DNA of 64,000 nucleotides from assembly GCA_963580285.1 (NCBI GenBank), contig OY757021.1, positions 89,887,221 through 89,951,220 of the forward strand, read 5' to 3'. Under the pieces are notes generated by a model, which was not told where the DNA came from, searched no databases, and worked only from the letters and a program-made list of their open reading frames with translations. Positions 39,801 to 54,800 of this stretch are shown here, one piece after another. The first letter of the stretch is position 1, and each line of letters starts with the position of its first letter. This stretch comes from Lucinisca nassula (Eukaryota; Mollusca; Bivalvia; Lucinida; Lucinidae). Both the position numbers and the translations under genes were made by a program.

Positions 39801-42800
39801 GTATTGCGTATACCAGAATCAGGACCAAGGACCTATAACTCTTGAAAGTTACAGCCCTTGATAGGTTTTACAATTTGCTATTAATAAAAACTGTTAAGTC
39901 ACATGTAAGGGTTACAAAGTTGAAACCTGGCACACAAATGGACAATGAGCTATTGTGCTTACTGGAATTAGGACGGTGAGCCCATAACTCTTGGTGTTAA
40001 ATCCCTTAAAAGATTGAATTATTTGCCATAATTTAAATATTCTTACAAAGTTGAAACCTGGTACACACATGGACAGTGGACTGATGTATTGTGTATACTA
40101 GAATGATGTCTTAGGGCCCAGATCTTATGCAGTTGAATCTCTTGATATGTTTTATATTGCCATGTTACCATGTCCTACAATGATGTTAACTGGCAAGCAT
40201 GAATTCAAAATATTTTAAAACTATGAGTCTTTCTCCTTCAGTAGTGCTGCAGCAGGATATAGTCAGATCCTCTGACAGCTCTAATTTTTTTTTTCAGCAA
40301 AAATAAGTGTATTTGCCAGATTTAATGATCAAAGTTTTAACAGTCTGTGAACTAACAGTGTCCTTAGTTTTAAACAGTTGGACCCTGTTCCAGGCCAGAA
40401 AAAAGCTAAAAATGAATTCTGTTCCCATGGTTAATAATTTTCTTCCAAAGTAACTTGAATATCAAATATTTTTCTGCTTATTAATATTCATAGACCAACC
40501 ATTAAGACTTTCTTCGTGCAGTGGATCATTGGAAAATAATATTTGTCCTATTAATAAATATTGATTGGAATTTAAATATTTATGAGAAGGAATGTTTTGT
40601 TAATACATGTTCAGTATGAAAAAATATGAGTGTCGTTATGTTGTTATGAGAAAACCTCTTTTTGTCATTTGTAAACAAAAAAGACACTGATAAGCCTGCA
40701 TATCCGTGCAGTCTGATCAGTGCCTTTGTGCTCACTTCTTGGATAGTGCAATACCTTATTTTCCACTGTATGTATTCGGCTAGACAGACCTGAGCAATCA
40801 GTGTAGACCCAGATGAGATGCTGCAGAATGCAGCGTCTCATCTGGGTCTACACTGTTTGCCACTCATTCCACTATTATTAAGACACAATATCGGGTAGTA
40901 AATTGTACTTGTTCAAATTTTAGGACAAGTATGGTAAGGAGTTGAGGTGACCGAATACTTGGGGTAAATACGGTATATCTAAACCTTCAAAACTTTTGCT
41001 GGTCTGTGTAGCTGAGCAGACCAGTTTATTTCTTGCACACCAGACAAGGAAATCCGTGATTTTACCCTGGGGTAGAAATTAATGTTCTGACCCTGGTGTT
41101 CCGACCCAATATCGAATATTCCCGCGTGTTTGATAAATGTACTGGTTGAATACGACCTTGTATACCGTCGTTAAGGTTGACGTCATACACGTTACGTGAC
41201 TTCACAAAACATTCCTGTAGTGTCATCACAATATGGCAGACGTTGGTAACAGAAGTGACTGCAGCATTAAAAATTCACGCTGAAAATGGAAGGTATGCAA
41301 GAAAAAGAATCCTATATGGGTGTGAGGGATGGATAGAAAAATCCGTTCCTCGGGATCACTGTTCGGCATCACTCGGCAAGCCTCGTGATGCCGGACAGTG
41401 ACCCTCGGGACGGATTTTTCCATCCACCCCTCACACCCATATAAGATTCTTATAGTCTTACCTGGGGCCAGTTGTTCAAAACTAAAGACTTCGTTTGTTA
41501 ATGAATCATCAAAACTTTGATCATTTAATATGGCAAATATACTATTTTTTGGCTGTAAAAAATGTGAGTAGCTTTTGCATATGCAAAAGCTACTCACATT
41601 TTTTTTTTTTCAAAAATAAATTTTCTAGATATTGTTCCTGTGGCTTGCTAGAACAGTTAACAATTTCACCACTAACGAGTTTGTTAAGCTAACGAGGCTT
41701 TGAACAGCTGGACCCTGGTTTTAAACCACAAAGACAGGTTTTTCCATGATGGGACTGTTATAATAGTATACTTTATGGTTTGGAATGATATTTTAGCGTT
41801 TGCTTTTGTATGTTTTGTTACCTTATGTTTCAGTTGATTAGTTTATACCCTCACCTCATGCCATCTAGCTCAAGTTTTCACCGCTCAGTTCCTGCCCTCC
41901 ATGAGTTTGCAGACATTAACCAGTTAGCTAAAGGAAAGGACAGTGTTAGAATGAGCTACAAAGACTTCTTGAGACATTATCTAGAGGATATTAGAGAGAC
42001 AAAAGATGGGCATGGTTTTAAACAGGTATGTTTGACCCATTTTGTACCAAATGGAATCTTCCTCCTTATATATGACAGGAGTCCATTCAAAAATTTAGGG
42101 GTGTCAGGTTGTGATATCTTAAAAAATTTATTTGGAAAAACAGCTGAACTTTTTGCAAACAGGGTAAGGCCTGATCAGATGCCGCATTCTGCAGCGCCTG
42201 ATCTGGGCCTGCACTGTTTGCCAATTACTCTTGGGTTTCCGGTAGTAAAAGGGTTAATGAAAAATGCTTGAGTGCATCTGATAACCCATAAATACATAAG
42301 TATAGCATAATTTTACCCATTTTGCACTGAATGGAATTTTCCATCTTATCTATAGGAGGAGTCCATTTCAAAATTTAGGGGTACCAGCTCGAGTTGAATT
42401 TAGAAATTGATATTAAATCCCATCACGAAAATACGCCTATATAATTTTGACCCCCTTAAGCCGCACTTTCATATAGTAAAGGGCATACATTTTTTTTCTT
42501 ATTTCTGCTCAAAAAAATGTTTGTGGGTAGTAGTTGGCCTTATGGCATGTTTCAGAGCCTATTTTGCTTGGGTCAATGTCTCAGTATCAGTTATGAGACT
42601 ATCAAACACCGTATTCTGATATTTTGATAGCTCAGTGGTAGAGCATCCACTTCGGGAATGGGAGGTCGCGGGTTCGATCCCCGGTCGGGCCATATCAAAG
42701 GTGTGAAAAATGGTACTAGGAGCTCCCTTTGCTGACGCTCACATTATCAGGGGTAGTCCTAGGAAGATAAATGAAGGCAGGTAAGTATTTGTTAGAGGAT

Positions 42801-45800
42801 ACTTTGTCGCAATAAAAGCTCTACAGAGCTTATCTTATTTGTTTCGGATATGCGAGGTTAAATAAAGCTTCTTTATTAGCTCACCTGTCACGTAGTGACA
42901 AGGTGAGCTTTTGTGATCACTTTTTGTCCGTCGTGCGTCCGTGCGTGCGTGCGTCCGTAAACAATTTCAAATAAGTATATCTCTAAAACCCCATGGTCAA
43001 TCTTGATCAAATTTCATGAGAAGCATCATCAGGTAGGGGGAAAGGCTGCATAAGGTTTTTGGGCTGATCAGATTGGAATTCTGGTTGCCATGGCAACATA
43101 TAGCTCCCATAGACTTACAATGGGAAAAAATTAAAATATCTTCTTCTCTGAAACCACAGGGCCCAGAGCTTAGATATTTAGCATGTATTAACGCCAGTGA
43201 TCACCTACATAATTCCTGCCAATTATGCCCCTGGGGTTCAAATTGGCCACGCCCCAGGGCCCTTTCACTCCCATAGACTCATAATGGAGCAAAAAGCTTC
43301 AAAAATCTTCTTCTCCGAAACCACAGGGCCAAAAGCTTAGATATTTAGCATGTAGCAACGGCAAGTGGTCACCTACATAATTCCTGCCAATCATGCCCCT
43401 GGGGTCCAAACGGGCAACGCCCTGGGGCCCTTTACCTCCTATAGACTCATAATGGAAAAAGGCTTCAAAAATCTTCTTCTCTGAAACCACAGGGCCCAGA
43501 GCTGAGATATTTTGCATGTAGCAACTGCAAGTGGTCACCTACATAATTCCTGCCAATCATGCCCCTGGGATCCAAAAGGGCCACGCCCCAGGGCCCCTTA
43601 GCTCCTATAGACTCATAATGGAAAAAAAAGCTTCAAAAATCTTCTTCTCTGAAACCACAGGGCCCAGAGCTTAGATATTTAGCATGTAGCAACGACAAGT
43701 GGTCACCTACATAAATCCTGCCAATTATGCCCTTGGGGTCCAAATGGGCCACACCACGGGGCCCCTTAGCTCCCATAGACTCATAATGGAAAAAAGCTTC
43801 AAAAATCTTCTTCTCTGAAACCACAGGGCCCAGAGCTTAGATATTTAGCATGTAGCAACAGCCAGTGGTCACCTACATAATTCCTGCCAATCATGCCCCT
43901 GGGTTCCAAATGGGGGATGCCCCGGGGCCCCTTCGCTCCCATAGACTCATAATAGAACAAAAAGCTTCAAAAATCTTCTTCTCGGAAACCACAGGGCCCA
44001 GAGCTTAGATATTTAGAATGTAGCAACGGCAAGTGGTCACCTACATAATTCCTGCCAATCATGCCCCTGGGGTCCAAACGGGCCACGCCCCGGGGCCCTT
44101 TAGCTCCTATAGACTCATAATGGAAAAAAGCTTCAAAAATCTTCTTCTCTGAAACCACAGGGCCCAGAGCTGAGATATTTGGCATGTAGCAATGGCAAGT
44201 GGTCACCTACATAATTCCTGCCAATCATGCCCCTGGGTTCCAAATGGGCCACGCCCTGGGGCCCCTTATCTCCCATAGACTCATAATGGAAAAAAAGCTT
44301 CAAAAATCTTCTTCTCTGAAACCACAGGGCCCAGAGCTTAGATATTTAGCATGTAGCAGCGGCCGGTGGTCACCTACATAAATCCTGCCCCTGGGGTCCA
44401 AATGGGCCACGCCCCGGGGCCCCTTAGCCCCCATGGACTCATAATGGAAAAAAAGCTTCAAAAATCTTCTTTTCTGAAACCACAGGGCCCAGAGCATAAT
44501 TCCTGCCAATTATGCCCCTGGGTTCCAAATGGGCGATGCTCCGGGGCCCCTTCACTCCCATAGACTCATAATGGAACAAAAAGCTTCAAAAATCTTCTTC
44601 TCGGAAACCACAGGGCCCAGAGCTTAGATATTTAGCATGTAGCAACGGCAAGTGGACACCTACATAATTCCTGCCAATCATGCCCCTTGGTTCCAAAAGA
44701 GCCACCCCTCGGGGCCCCTTAGCTCCTATAGACTCATAATGGGAAAAAGCTTCAAAAAGCTTCTTCTCTGAAACCACAGGGCCCAGAGCTGAGATATTTA
44801 GCATGTAGCAATGGCAAGTGGTTACCTACATAAATCCTGCCCCTGGGGTCCAAATGGGCCACGCCCTGGGGCCCCTTAGCCCCCATAGACTCATAATGGA
44901 AAAAAAGCTTCAAAAATCTTCTTTTCTGAAACCACAGGGCCCAGAGCTTAGATATTTAGCATGTAGCAACAGCCAGTGGTCACCTACATAATTCCTGCCA
45001 ATCATGCCCCTGGGTTCCAAATGGGGGATGCCCCAGGGCCCCTTTGCTCCCATAGACTCATAATCGAAAAAAGCCTCAAAAATCTTCTTCTCCGAAACCA
45101 CAGGGCCCAGAGCTTAGATATTTAGCACGTAGCAACCGCAAGTGGTCACCTACATAATTCCTGCCCCTTATTCCGGGGCCCCTTAGCTAATGGAAAAAAA
45201 GCTTCAAAAATCTTCTTCTCTGATACCACAGGGCCCAGAGCTTAGATATTTAGCATGTAGCAACGGCAAGTGGTCACATACATAATTCCTGCCAATCATG
45301 GCCCTGGGGTCCAAATGGGCTAGCTCCGGGGCCCCTTAGCTCCCATAGACTCATAATGGAAAAAAGCTTCAAAAATCTTCTTCTCTGAAACCACAAGGCC
45401 CAGAGCTGAGATATTTGGCATGTAGCAACTGCAAGTGCTCACCTACACAATTCCTGCCAATCATGCCCCTGGGGTCCAAATGGCCCACACCCCAGGGCCC
45501 CTTTGCTCCCATAGACTCAAAATGGAAAAAAAGTTTCAAAAATCTTCTTCTCTGAAACCACAGGGCCCAGAGCTTAGATATTTAGCATGTAGCAACAGCA
45601 AGTGGTCACCTACATAATTCCTGCCAATCATGCCCCTGGGTTTCAAATGGGCCACACCATGGGGCCCCTTTGCTCCCATAGACTCATAATGGAAAAAGCT
45701 TCAAAAATCTTCTTCTCTGAAACCACAGGGGCAAGAGCTTAGATATTTAGCATGTAGCGACAGCAAGTGGTCACCAATATAATTCCTGCCAATCATGTCC

Positions 45801-48800
45801 CTGGGGTCCAAACAGGTGAGCGATATAGGGCCATTGGGCCCTCTTGTCTTTATTTTTGGTACTTCTTCTGCAGTTGCTGTGCCATTTGTACGCTCCTACA
45901 TTTCTGCTCATTGTTGAACAAATGGGGGATATAGCGAGCACCTATCTTTGTTACCTAAGAATTTTCTTCAGAATGCAGTGGACAGATGCTAAACCAAAGT
46001 TTGTCATTTCAGCTGTCTGACAGTGAAACACACATCTTTCTCAGTGACTGACTTGCTCTTATAATGTTAAATTTGGTAACTGCACACTTGGGTCTTCATT
46101 AACCCATTTTGTACCGGAAACCCCTAAACGGGTACTTGGCAAACAGTGCAGGCCCAGATCAGACGCCACAGAATGTGGCATCTGATCAGGGCCTACACTG
46201 TTTGCTAAAAGTTCAGTCATTTTCCAAATAAATTTTGATGAAAGCACAACCTGACACCCCTAAATTTTGAAATGGACCCCTGGTTTATATTAGGAGGAAG
46301 ATTCCATTTGGTACAAAAAGGGTTAATAAGAGGCATCTTTGAGTCTTGACCGGAATCAAATTTTGTAAACCACCTATAAACTGTGGAAAATGACATTTGT
46401 TTATCTCCAAAAATAACGCATATCTCATCATGTATGCTTTTGACACTCGATCCCAATGTATAGCAGGCTTTTATATAACCCCTGATTTCTGAAACATTTT
46501 TATTTGTTTTCTAACCATTTTCAACAGTGTCTATGAATACACCTGAAAGCAATTATATGTATACACAATATACATTGTTGACCAATCATCATTTTGAAAA
46601 CACGCCAATACAGATACATATACATTCTAAATTTTACCGCGGTAAAAAACGACAATTTTAAGATGAAAAATTGGGATATTTTTCTTATTTCTGCTCAAAA
46701 TAAAGATTTTGGGTACTCCTTAGAAGCGCATTTTTCTTATTTCTGCGCAAAATAAAGATTTTGGGTACTTGTTAGAGAACCGCCTCATCGAGTACCCACA
46801 ATCTATATTTCAGAGCAGAAATAAGAAAAATAAGGTTTATCCCCTGTAAACCCCGGTTTTACTATATAAAAGTGGGGTTCAAGGGTGTCAGAATTATATA
46901 GGCGTGTTTTTGTGATGATTACTGTACAGGGAAATCACGTGATTATTGAGCATGCATTGCATATGCAAAAGTTTTTGAACACACCTTGTATTTATTGTCC
47001 AGATTTCACTATTTTTATATTAAAAAATGTGATGGTAAAAATGGTTACTTTCTGTTATAGTGATTACAATATTGGTCATAACTGACTTTCTTCCATATTT
47101 CTTTCCTAATAAGTTGTTACTTTATTTTTTTTCAGGAAATCGATGTGGCATTATTAAAACTTTATGCAGAAATAAACTCCCCAGAGTTAATTCCCTTGAT
47201 AGAAGGGAACCCTGGCTGTGATTTAAAAGACTGTGTTGATTGTTTACAGAAATATGAACGTTATCAAGCGCTAGCATTGTTATATAAATATCATGGAGAG
47301 AATGATAAAGCTTTAAATTTTTGGACCAGGTAAGAACTACAGGCACAGCTTGGTTTCTAGTTAACAATGGGGATATGATCTTGACCGTTTTTGTGAAAAC
47401 CTAGGGCCCAGTTGTTCAAAGCATTGTTAGCTTAAATTGTTAACTGTTCTAGTAAAGGAAATATCTAATACATGTACACTGGTATTTTTACTGAAAAAAA
47501 TGTTTTAGCAAAATTTTTGTGTATTTGCCATTTAAAATGATCAACAGTTTACTAATAGGTTAATTAATGACATCATTAGTTTTGAACAACTGGCCCCAGA
47601 TGAATGTTTATCACCCCTGTTTTTAGCAGGATGTAATAGTTATAGAGATCTGGTTTTATATCTTTTCATGCGATTGTTCATATGGGCCCTGCCAAGCGAT
47701 TTTGGTACTTATCGCCTATGCGAGCAGCGAAGGTTCAGGCGAGCCTGCGCATCCGCGCAGTCTCGCCAGAACCTTCTCTGCTCGCTCATACAAGCAGTGA
47801 ATCAAGAGGAACCTTCAGACAGAAAGCCATATCCCTGGCCCCTCTGAATGGCTGGGCATGCGCAGTTAAAATTTGTCATGACGGAATGCTCGAAGACACA
47901 AATTCGCTTGGCGGGGCTCATATGGGTCAAGTTGTTCAAAGCATCGTTAACTTATCAAGCTTGTTAGTGGTTAAATTGTTAACAGTTCTTGTAAGTGCAA
48001 TATTTGATATTCTGGAATTTTTGCTGAAAAATTGTGAGCAGCTGTTGACATTTCTTGGACAAAAAATATTAATTTATTTGCCATAATTAAGCATCAAAGT
48101 TTTAATGATATGTTAATTAAAGACACCTTTAGTTTTGAACAACTGGTGCCTAGCATCAACTCACATGGTCAAGTCCATTTTTCAGTAAGATTTGAACCCC
48201 TCATTTGCAAGATAGACTTTGAATTCTTGTCAAGTTTTATTACAACAGTGCGGGAACATAGCCAGAACTGAAATATTTTATACACACATTCAGCACAAAC
48301 CCCTTTGAGTAAATTCTTTCTTTTAACCTAAATTCCTGGAGCTGATGTCAGTATATTTCTTTTTCAAATTTTTCACAGAAAAAATCATCTGGATAATTCC
48401 ATGATGATTCACATATAATGTCAAGCCTTGTTTTCTCTGAAAAACATCACATGAACAAGTCCGTGAAATGAAGACCCCCTAAACCCCACATAATATAGAG
48501 AAAACTGGGGTTTACGGGGGTAAACATTATTTTTCTTATTTCTGCTCTAAGACATAGGTTGTGGGTACTCGTTAGAACCGCCTCAGTGAGGCGGTTCTAA
48601 CGAGAACCCACAGCCTATGTTTTGAACATTTATAACAAAAATATCAAGGATTTTCATAAAAAAAGTAGCTATTTTGGAGATGTGAAAAATGCACTATGTT
48701 GCACGGGTGTGTTATCGTAATGATAAGGAACGAAAATCATACCTATTCCTCTGTTAAGACCACCTAAGACTACTTCTGCTCTTGAAAGCACATTTAAAAG

Positions 48801-51800
48801 GTTTCAGCTGATCTGTCTTTATATTTTCTACACCCAGTGTATTCTTGTAAGAGACCACCATTAGCACTGGTCAAAAGTGGTCTTTAAAGACACACCTTCA
48901 GCAATGTTCAAAAGTGGTCCTAAACTTTTAAACAGTCCAAAAGGTGGTCTTAATGTAGGAATTTGGCTGTTCTTTTTTATTAATGAAGGCCTACAGTAGA
49001 TTTTAAGTACCGGTACATTGTCTGGTACTCAGTTACTTATATGGAGGTGTGTTGTTAACCTTGTGTTCTGATTGGTTGATGTGATAACTAGACGACCTAT
49101 CAAAAACTATGATAACAGTTCAGTCACAGCATCTGATTTGGGCCTGCACTGTTTGTCAGTATCCTATTATTGGGTTCCCATATAAAACTATATGTTATCT
49201 GATAACAGAATACAACAGTGGCAGGAGTATGCAGGCCTCATTCTGTGTTTTGATATTTTAAGGGGAATGGATATACATTCAGGGGAGGCAACTCCTGCAA
49301 AAGCATTTTTGTCTCCCATGTCAGTAGGGGTCAACTCTTAAAGGAAAGAATTATCTCCTGAGGACTTAATTTTCCTGGTGTTCCCATTCCCCTTAAAACA
49401 TACTTTGTCAGTCAGTGTAAATCAAATCCTTCCACTGATGGAAGGGCAGTTGTCAGTTTCTGGTGAAAGAATGTGCACTGTACTGATTTGTAAAGTGCTG
49501 TGGCGCAATGGTAAAGCATCAGATTTGAGATCGAGAGGTAGCAGGTTCGATCCCTGCAAGCGCCAAGTGTTATTTCCTTGAGCAAGAGACTTTATCTACA
49601 TTGCTAAGTACATGTACTGTTTTTTACCAAGGAAGAGGGAGGAAAGAGGGCTACATGTAAGATTAGTACAAGTTTACTAAATGTGTTACCTACTAAATAA
49701 AGTTGATTATTATTATTAAGCCTGCCCAGGCAGTGTTGTTAGGTAAACTGACTGTCTCGTTATGACCTAAATAATGTTGACTGGGTCATTAAACTCCAAA
49801 ACAAACAAACAAATGAAATCCTCATGCACATGCCAGTGTAGTGTAACATTTGATCGAATAACAAAAAAAGTAGCACATACTACATGTGCATTGTACACAG
49901 GATCCAATATAACCTCAGTTGACAGATCAGAGATTCATGTTGAAATTGATTGCAGATTTCCTCTAGTCTTTCATCTTATAAGGTAGGATTTCTCGTGAAT
50001 CCTTACATTTTGTGTTGTACCCTTCTTGAAAGTTATTGATTGTAATTTTTTTACAGGTTGTATAATGGTGATATCAAAGATGACCATTTTCCAGGTTTAT
50101 CTTATGTTGTTGACTTTTTAGCTTCGTAAGTTTTTTTCTATTTTTCTGATTTCTTAAAATGTGCAGTATCAATAAGGGCAGTTGAAGTAATTAAATAGAG
50201 ATTGTCGTGATTCACTCGGTTACAGTAGCTTTATTTAACCCTTCTCTTGCTGAATATTCATTTAAGCCACACCCATTTCTGTCTATCAACCAATCAAATT
50301 ACTTGATGTAATTTATTGCTACAAATTCATAAACTCAATGCCAAACAGTGTAGATCCTGATCAGATGGCTTCTTCAGAAGCCATCTGATCTGGATCTACA
50401 CTGTTTGCAAAGATAGGGCTTGTCGTGAACAGCAAGATAAGGGTTAAAAAGGTTTTAAGTCAGACTTTCATATACACCACAACCTCTTTATAACACTATT
50501 AATGGGGTCCAAAGCAGAATCTGTGTTAGTTAAACATCCGTGTTATATCCAAACAAAAATGTATAGATTATATAGAAAAATGTGTGATACGACAGCATTA
50601 CCTCCCGTCCATTATCTACCTTGGTAGATCATATGCACAGCTTCTAAGTTTATCACCACTCTCTTGACAACTACGTCAGGGAGTCGACTCTTTGGCTCAG
50701 CGGTTAGAGCACTGGACTATCACCCGAGCGGCCCGGGTTCGAATCCCACCATAGGCGGGGATTTTTTCAGGCTATGCTTCTTTCCTTTGTTACGGCTTTC
50801 ATGTCGTAAGAAATGACCATTTATGGTAATTTTCTATATAATCTATACATTTTTGGGATCCATCTTGAAACCATGTTATGTCAAAAACTGTGTTATAATG
50901 AACTGTGTTATAACGAGGCTGTTTGGTGTGTATATACTCTGTCAAAAAAGTTCCTATACATAAAATTGCTTTTATTACCATAGTTACTGCAAATGAAAAA
51001 TACACCAAAACTTTGTTTTGTTTTGGTTAGAGGACTTATTTTTCCATGCAAAAGCCTAAACTTTTTGTTTATGTAAACTTGCCTAGCATTTTAAACACCC
51101 AAGGAGTCACTGTGACAATTTCACTGAATAAATCATTAAAAACCCAAGATTTAACACCATAAAAACCTACACTTTGTACAAGATTTATAAAATTTGATAC
51201 AAGTAACCATTCATCAGATACCCTGTGTGTCTGTTCTCAAAAGATTTGGAACTTTAGTTGCTAAGAGAAACGGGCGATCACATATAGGCCTCCGATTAAG
51301 TTGTGTGCAAAATGCTGCTTTCAATTGAAACTCCATAGAAAATCACAGTTGATAGTGCTATATGCTCCATGAATTATCTACATTATATTCCATCATGGTT
51401 AGAAGCCATGGTGTCAACAAAGCACTTTTTTGAAGAAATTGCAAAACTTGAATGACAGGTATAGAAATAAAAACAGTTTGAATATTGCTATATTTTTAAT
51501 TGAAAGGGAGATAATCTAAGAATTTCACAAATTAAAGCCTTGATTGTAGTGCTGGATCATGAGATTTGTAAAGGTAAAGTGTGTTTTGATGTTCAATGGA
51601 CATGATCTTTCATCTCAGACATAAAAAGCTCATCTGCACTTGCGCAATGCCAAATTCCTTGGAAAACCTTTCTAAGCACATATTTAAAGACAATTCTTGA
51701 GCAGAATAGTATGGTCAAATGCAAGTTTATGCATTTTATAGCTGAATGTCCAATTTGCATCTCTACATCCATCTTTAGCTGAAAATAGCTTCCAGATAGC

Positions 51801-54800
51801 TACTGAAACTCACCCAGAAGTTGGTATAGTTACTTTTTTGTCCAAGTATATTTCATGAATACATACATGTATATTCAAACTTGCAAATGCCACAGTCTTT
51901 GAATATAGTAATGTTATGGCTACATACCATACTGCCACAAATGGTGAAGAACTGCCCAGACCAGATCCACATAATGGCAGACCACAGCCTTCGATCATGA
52001 TGTACACTGTCTAGTAAATACACAATGTCCTTAGGAAAACTGTAAAAAATAGATAAAAACCAACACCTCATATGTTGAAAATGGTCTTCAAACAAAGAGC
52101 TACTTTGAATAGTGGGTCTTGCAGAGATCAACTCTATGTTATAGTTAGCTGACACTCTGACATTTTATCTGCAGTTTCAATTGAACATCATGAAGGAACA
52201 TCTGACAGCTGGGCCCAGTTGTGCAATGTATCATTAGCTTAGCAAATTCATTAGTGGCCAAATTGTTATATGGTCTAGCAATTATATGAACATTTGGACC
52301 CACTTAAACAAATTACTGTTAGCTTAATGTTAGTGGTCAAAAAGTTAACTGTTGTAGCATACCATGGTCTTTTACTGAAAAAATGTGAGCAGCTTTTGCA
52401 TCAGCAAAAGCTGATCACATTTTTTCTACAAAAATAGGAGTATATTTGCTATATTAAACAAGCAAAGTTTTAATGATTCGTTAACTAACAAGATTGTTAG
52501 TTTTGAACAAATACATTTATACTGATATACAAATACATTAATACAGAAATACAGATAGTTTCACTTTTTAATTAGCAAACGCACATGTATTAGCATATTT
52601 GCCACAATAATAAACAATTGAAGTTGTATGCTTATTATTTGTGAAACTGTTGGTTTTGAACAACTAGTATTACTGAATTGTAGGTTAAACGATCATGAGT
52701 TAGTGTGGAAATATGTTGATTGGGCATTAGATAAAGACCAAGAATTAAGTATAAAAGTAAGTACGTTGTGAACCATTCTTAACTCTTATGTCTTTCAGGT
52801 TGAATATATGGTATATACTTCTTTAATAAAATTTGAAACAAAAATGAAATCATTTATGTTTAATCAAATATAACTTCAAATAAATTGAAATGCAAAACAC
52901 ACTGTAGCAGAAATTACTGTACATCACTGTATAGCTTAAAGTTACGTCAACAGACATGGTCTTTAGTTTTGATCTCTTGGTCTCATTCCAACCTGTATTA
53001 AGCAAGCACCTAAGGGGCAACCAAAATGTGATTGCTTAAGACAGGTGCTTGCTTGATACAGGTGAAATACTATGCTTTTGCCTTTTTTGGGAACCAAATT
53101 CATGCTGGCTGAAGACAGGTTGCTTGCTTAATAGAGGTGGCCACTATGGCAGGTTTAGAACATGTTAAGGTGGTACAGAATATTAAAGGGTATTAAAAAG
53201 TCTAAAATTTATATGCCAAAATCATACTATTGCTCTTGCATAATTTGTAACATGATTTGCACTGCTGCATATTCAATACATTCTTGTTGTTTTTCACAGA
53301 TTTTTACAGAGCGACCAGCTAGTGAGCCCCCAACAGAGCGGCTACGGCCAGACACTGTGATAGATTATTTACATAGATACCCAAAAGCTGTTATAACCTA
53401 CTTAGAATATCTAGTCTTTCAAAAGAAATTAGAGGTAGGCTTACACTCCATACTTAAATGATACTGTCCAGTTCTGTGATGTATTCCTTGCTTCCAAAGG
53501 ATAACCAGTTTCTAGAACATATTTAACGTCACTACAGCTAATGTTAAGGGAATGTGTGGCGGCCTTAAAAAGTTTCCCTGCCCTTCATCATAGTGTAGTT
53601 CATATGTTTTCTTGTCCTTTTGGATCATTGATTCCATCGTGGAATTTTGAAATATTTGAGTGTCACTGATGAGGCCTAAATGGCCGAAACTAGCTAGTTT
53701 GGCCCAGAAAACATTACTCTCCAAACTTTTCAGTTCTGTGATGTATTCCTTGCTTCCAAAGGATAACGCTTTTCTATAACATACTTTACTTCACTTTAGT
53801 TTCTATAATGCTTTTAAGACCTTGGTTATAAAAGTTGCTTCTACCATAAAGAACTTGCAAAATACAGTTTAGGTTTATGATATCCTGGGGCCAGTCGTCC
53901 CCACCCATCAGGGCTAGAAGAAATAGATGGGCTGCATGATGCTTCAATGCAGAGCTGAAACCGACCGCACATGAGTACTGGTAAACCGCTTAGAGGATCT
54001 AAGTCTGCCCAGACAATGTGGTGTGAGTCGGACTGTCCATGCTTATAAACTCTATTGGTTTCATTGGGCGACAGGGCTTGAGATGTCATTTCAACTCAAT
54101 GTTGGGTAAAAGTCCCACAAAATTGGAAGCAAGGTCTCCAAAATGACCTATACAGTGTTGAGGGGGATGTTAAACCTCAAATCAAACAATTTTTGGGCCA
54201 GTTGCTCAAAACAAAGGATGTCCTAGTTAGCATATCGTTTAAATAGAAGTGAAGGCAATGATCAGGAATCAATACAATTACCCCACAGCTCCCATCAGAG
54301 ACACCAAAGGGAAAGAAGCACAGACATGAAACAACTAGACCCGTATGGAAACATTAATAGCGGAAAGCCAAAAGAACAGTTACTTTCTCACAAAATGGCC
54401 AATTGGCTATCCAAGACAAAATAATATAAGCGATACACACACTCAAAGACAAACCATAACAACAAAAAAATGCGACAGAAGAAACGCCTTGGAACAGTCA
54501 GTGAAACCAATTCCACTTGGGGGAGCTTAAATCGATTTTACGTGGCCACAATCCTCGCCCATCTTTCCGTCGCAATTTAAACAAATAATTTGTTCAGTCT
54601 GCATGAAGCCTCCTAACTCGCCAGTGCAACATCTCCGTGAACACAAAAATCAAACAACCACAGAGATGAAACAACGGTGAGGACTTGACAGCAAGAAACC
54701 ACTGAAATGCTGAAGCAAAAGAAGACCAGCAGTTAGACTCCGATGGGCCCGACAAGCGAGAGAGCATCAGACACCAACCAACATTATATGAAATTAGATA

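Noticed and set aside
41177..41597. Small proteins in family L (AALKI...GRYARKRI)
   Set aside because: Conservation between copies equals the DNA identity, and frames on both strands are open through the hairpin. No evidence for selection on protein.
43299..45617. Series of 60-80 residue minus-strand frames (FEAFFHYES...)
   Set aside because: Each equals one core repeat of a non-autonomous transposon, separated by stops. The element is non-coding.
51810..52155. Minus-strand frames of 65-100 residues as a possible hidden gene
   Set aside because: No recognisable motif, two overlapping frames, no splice or polyadenylation context that I can support. Left as unrecognised intron.
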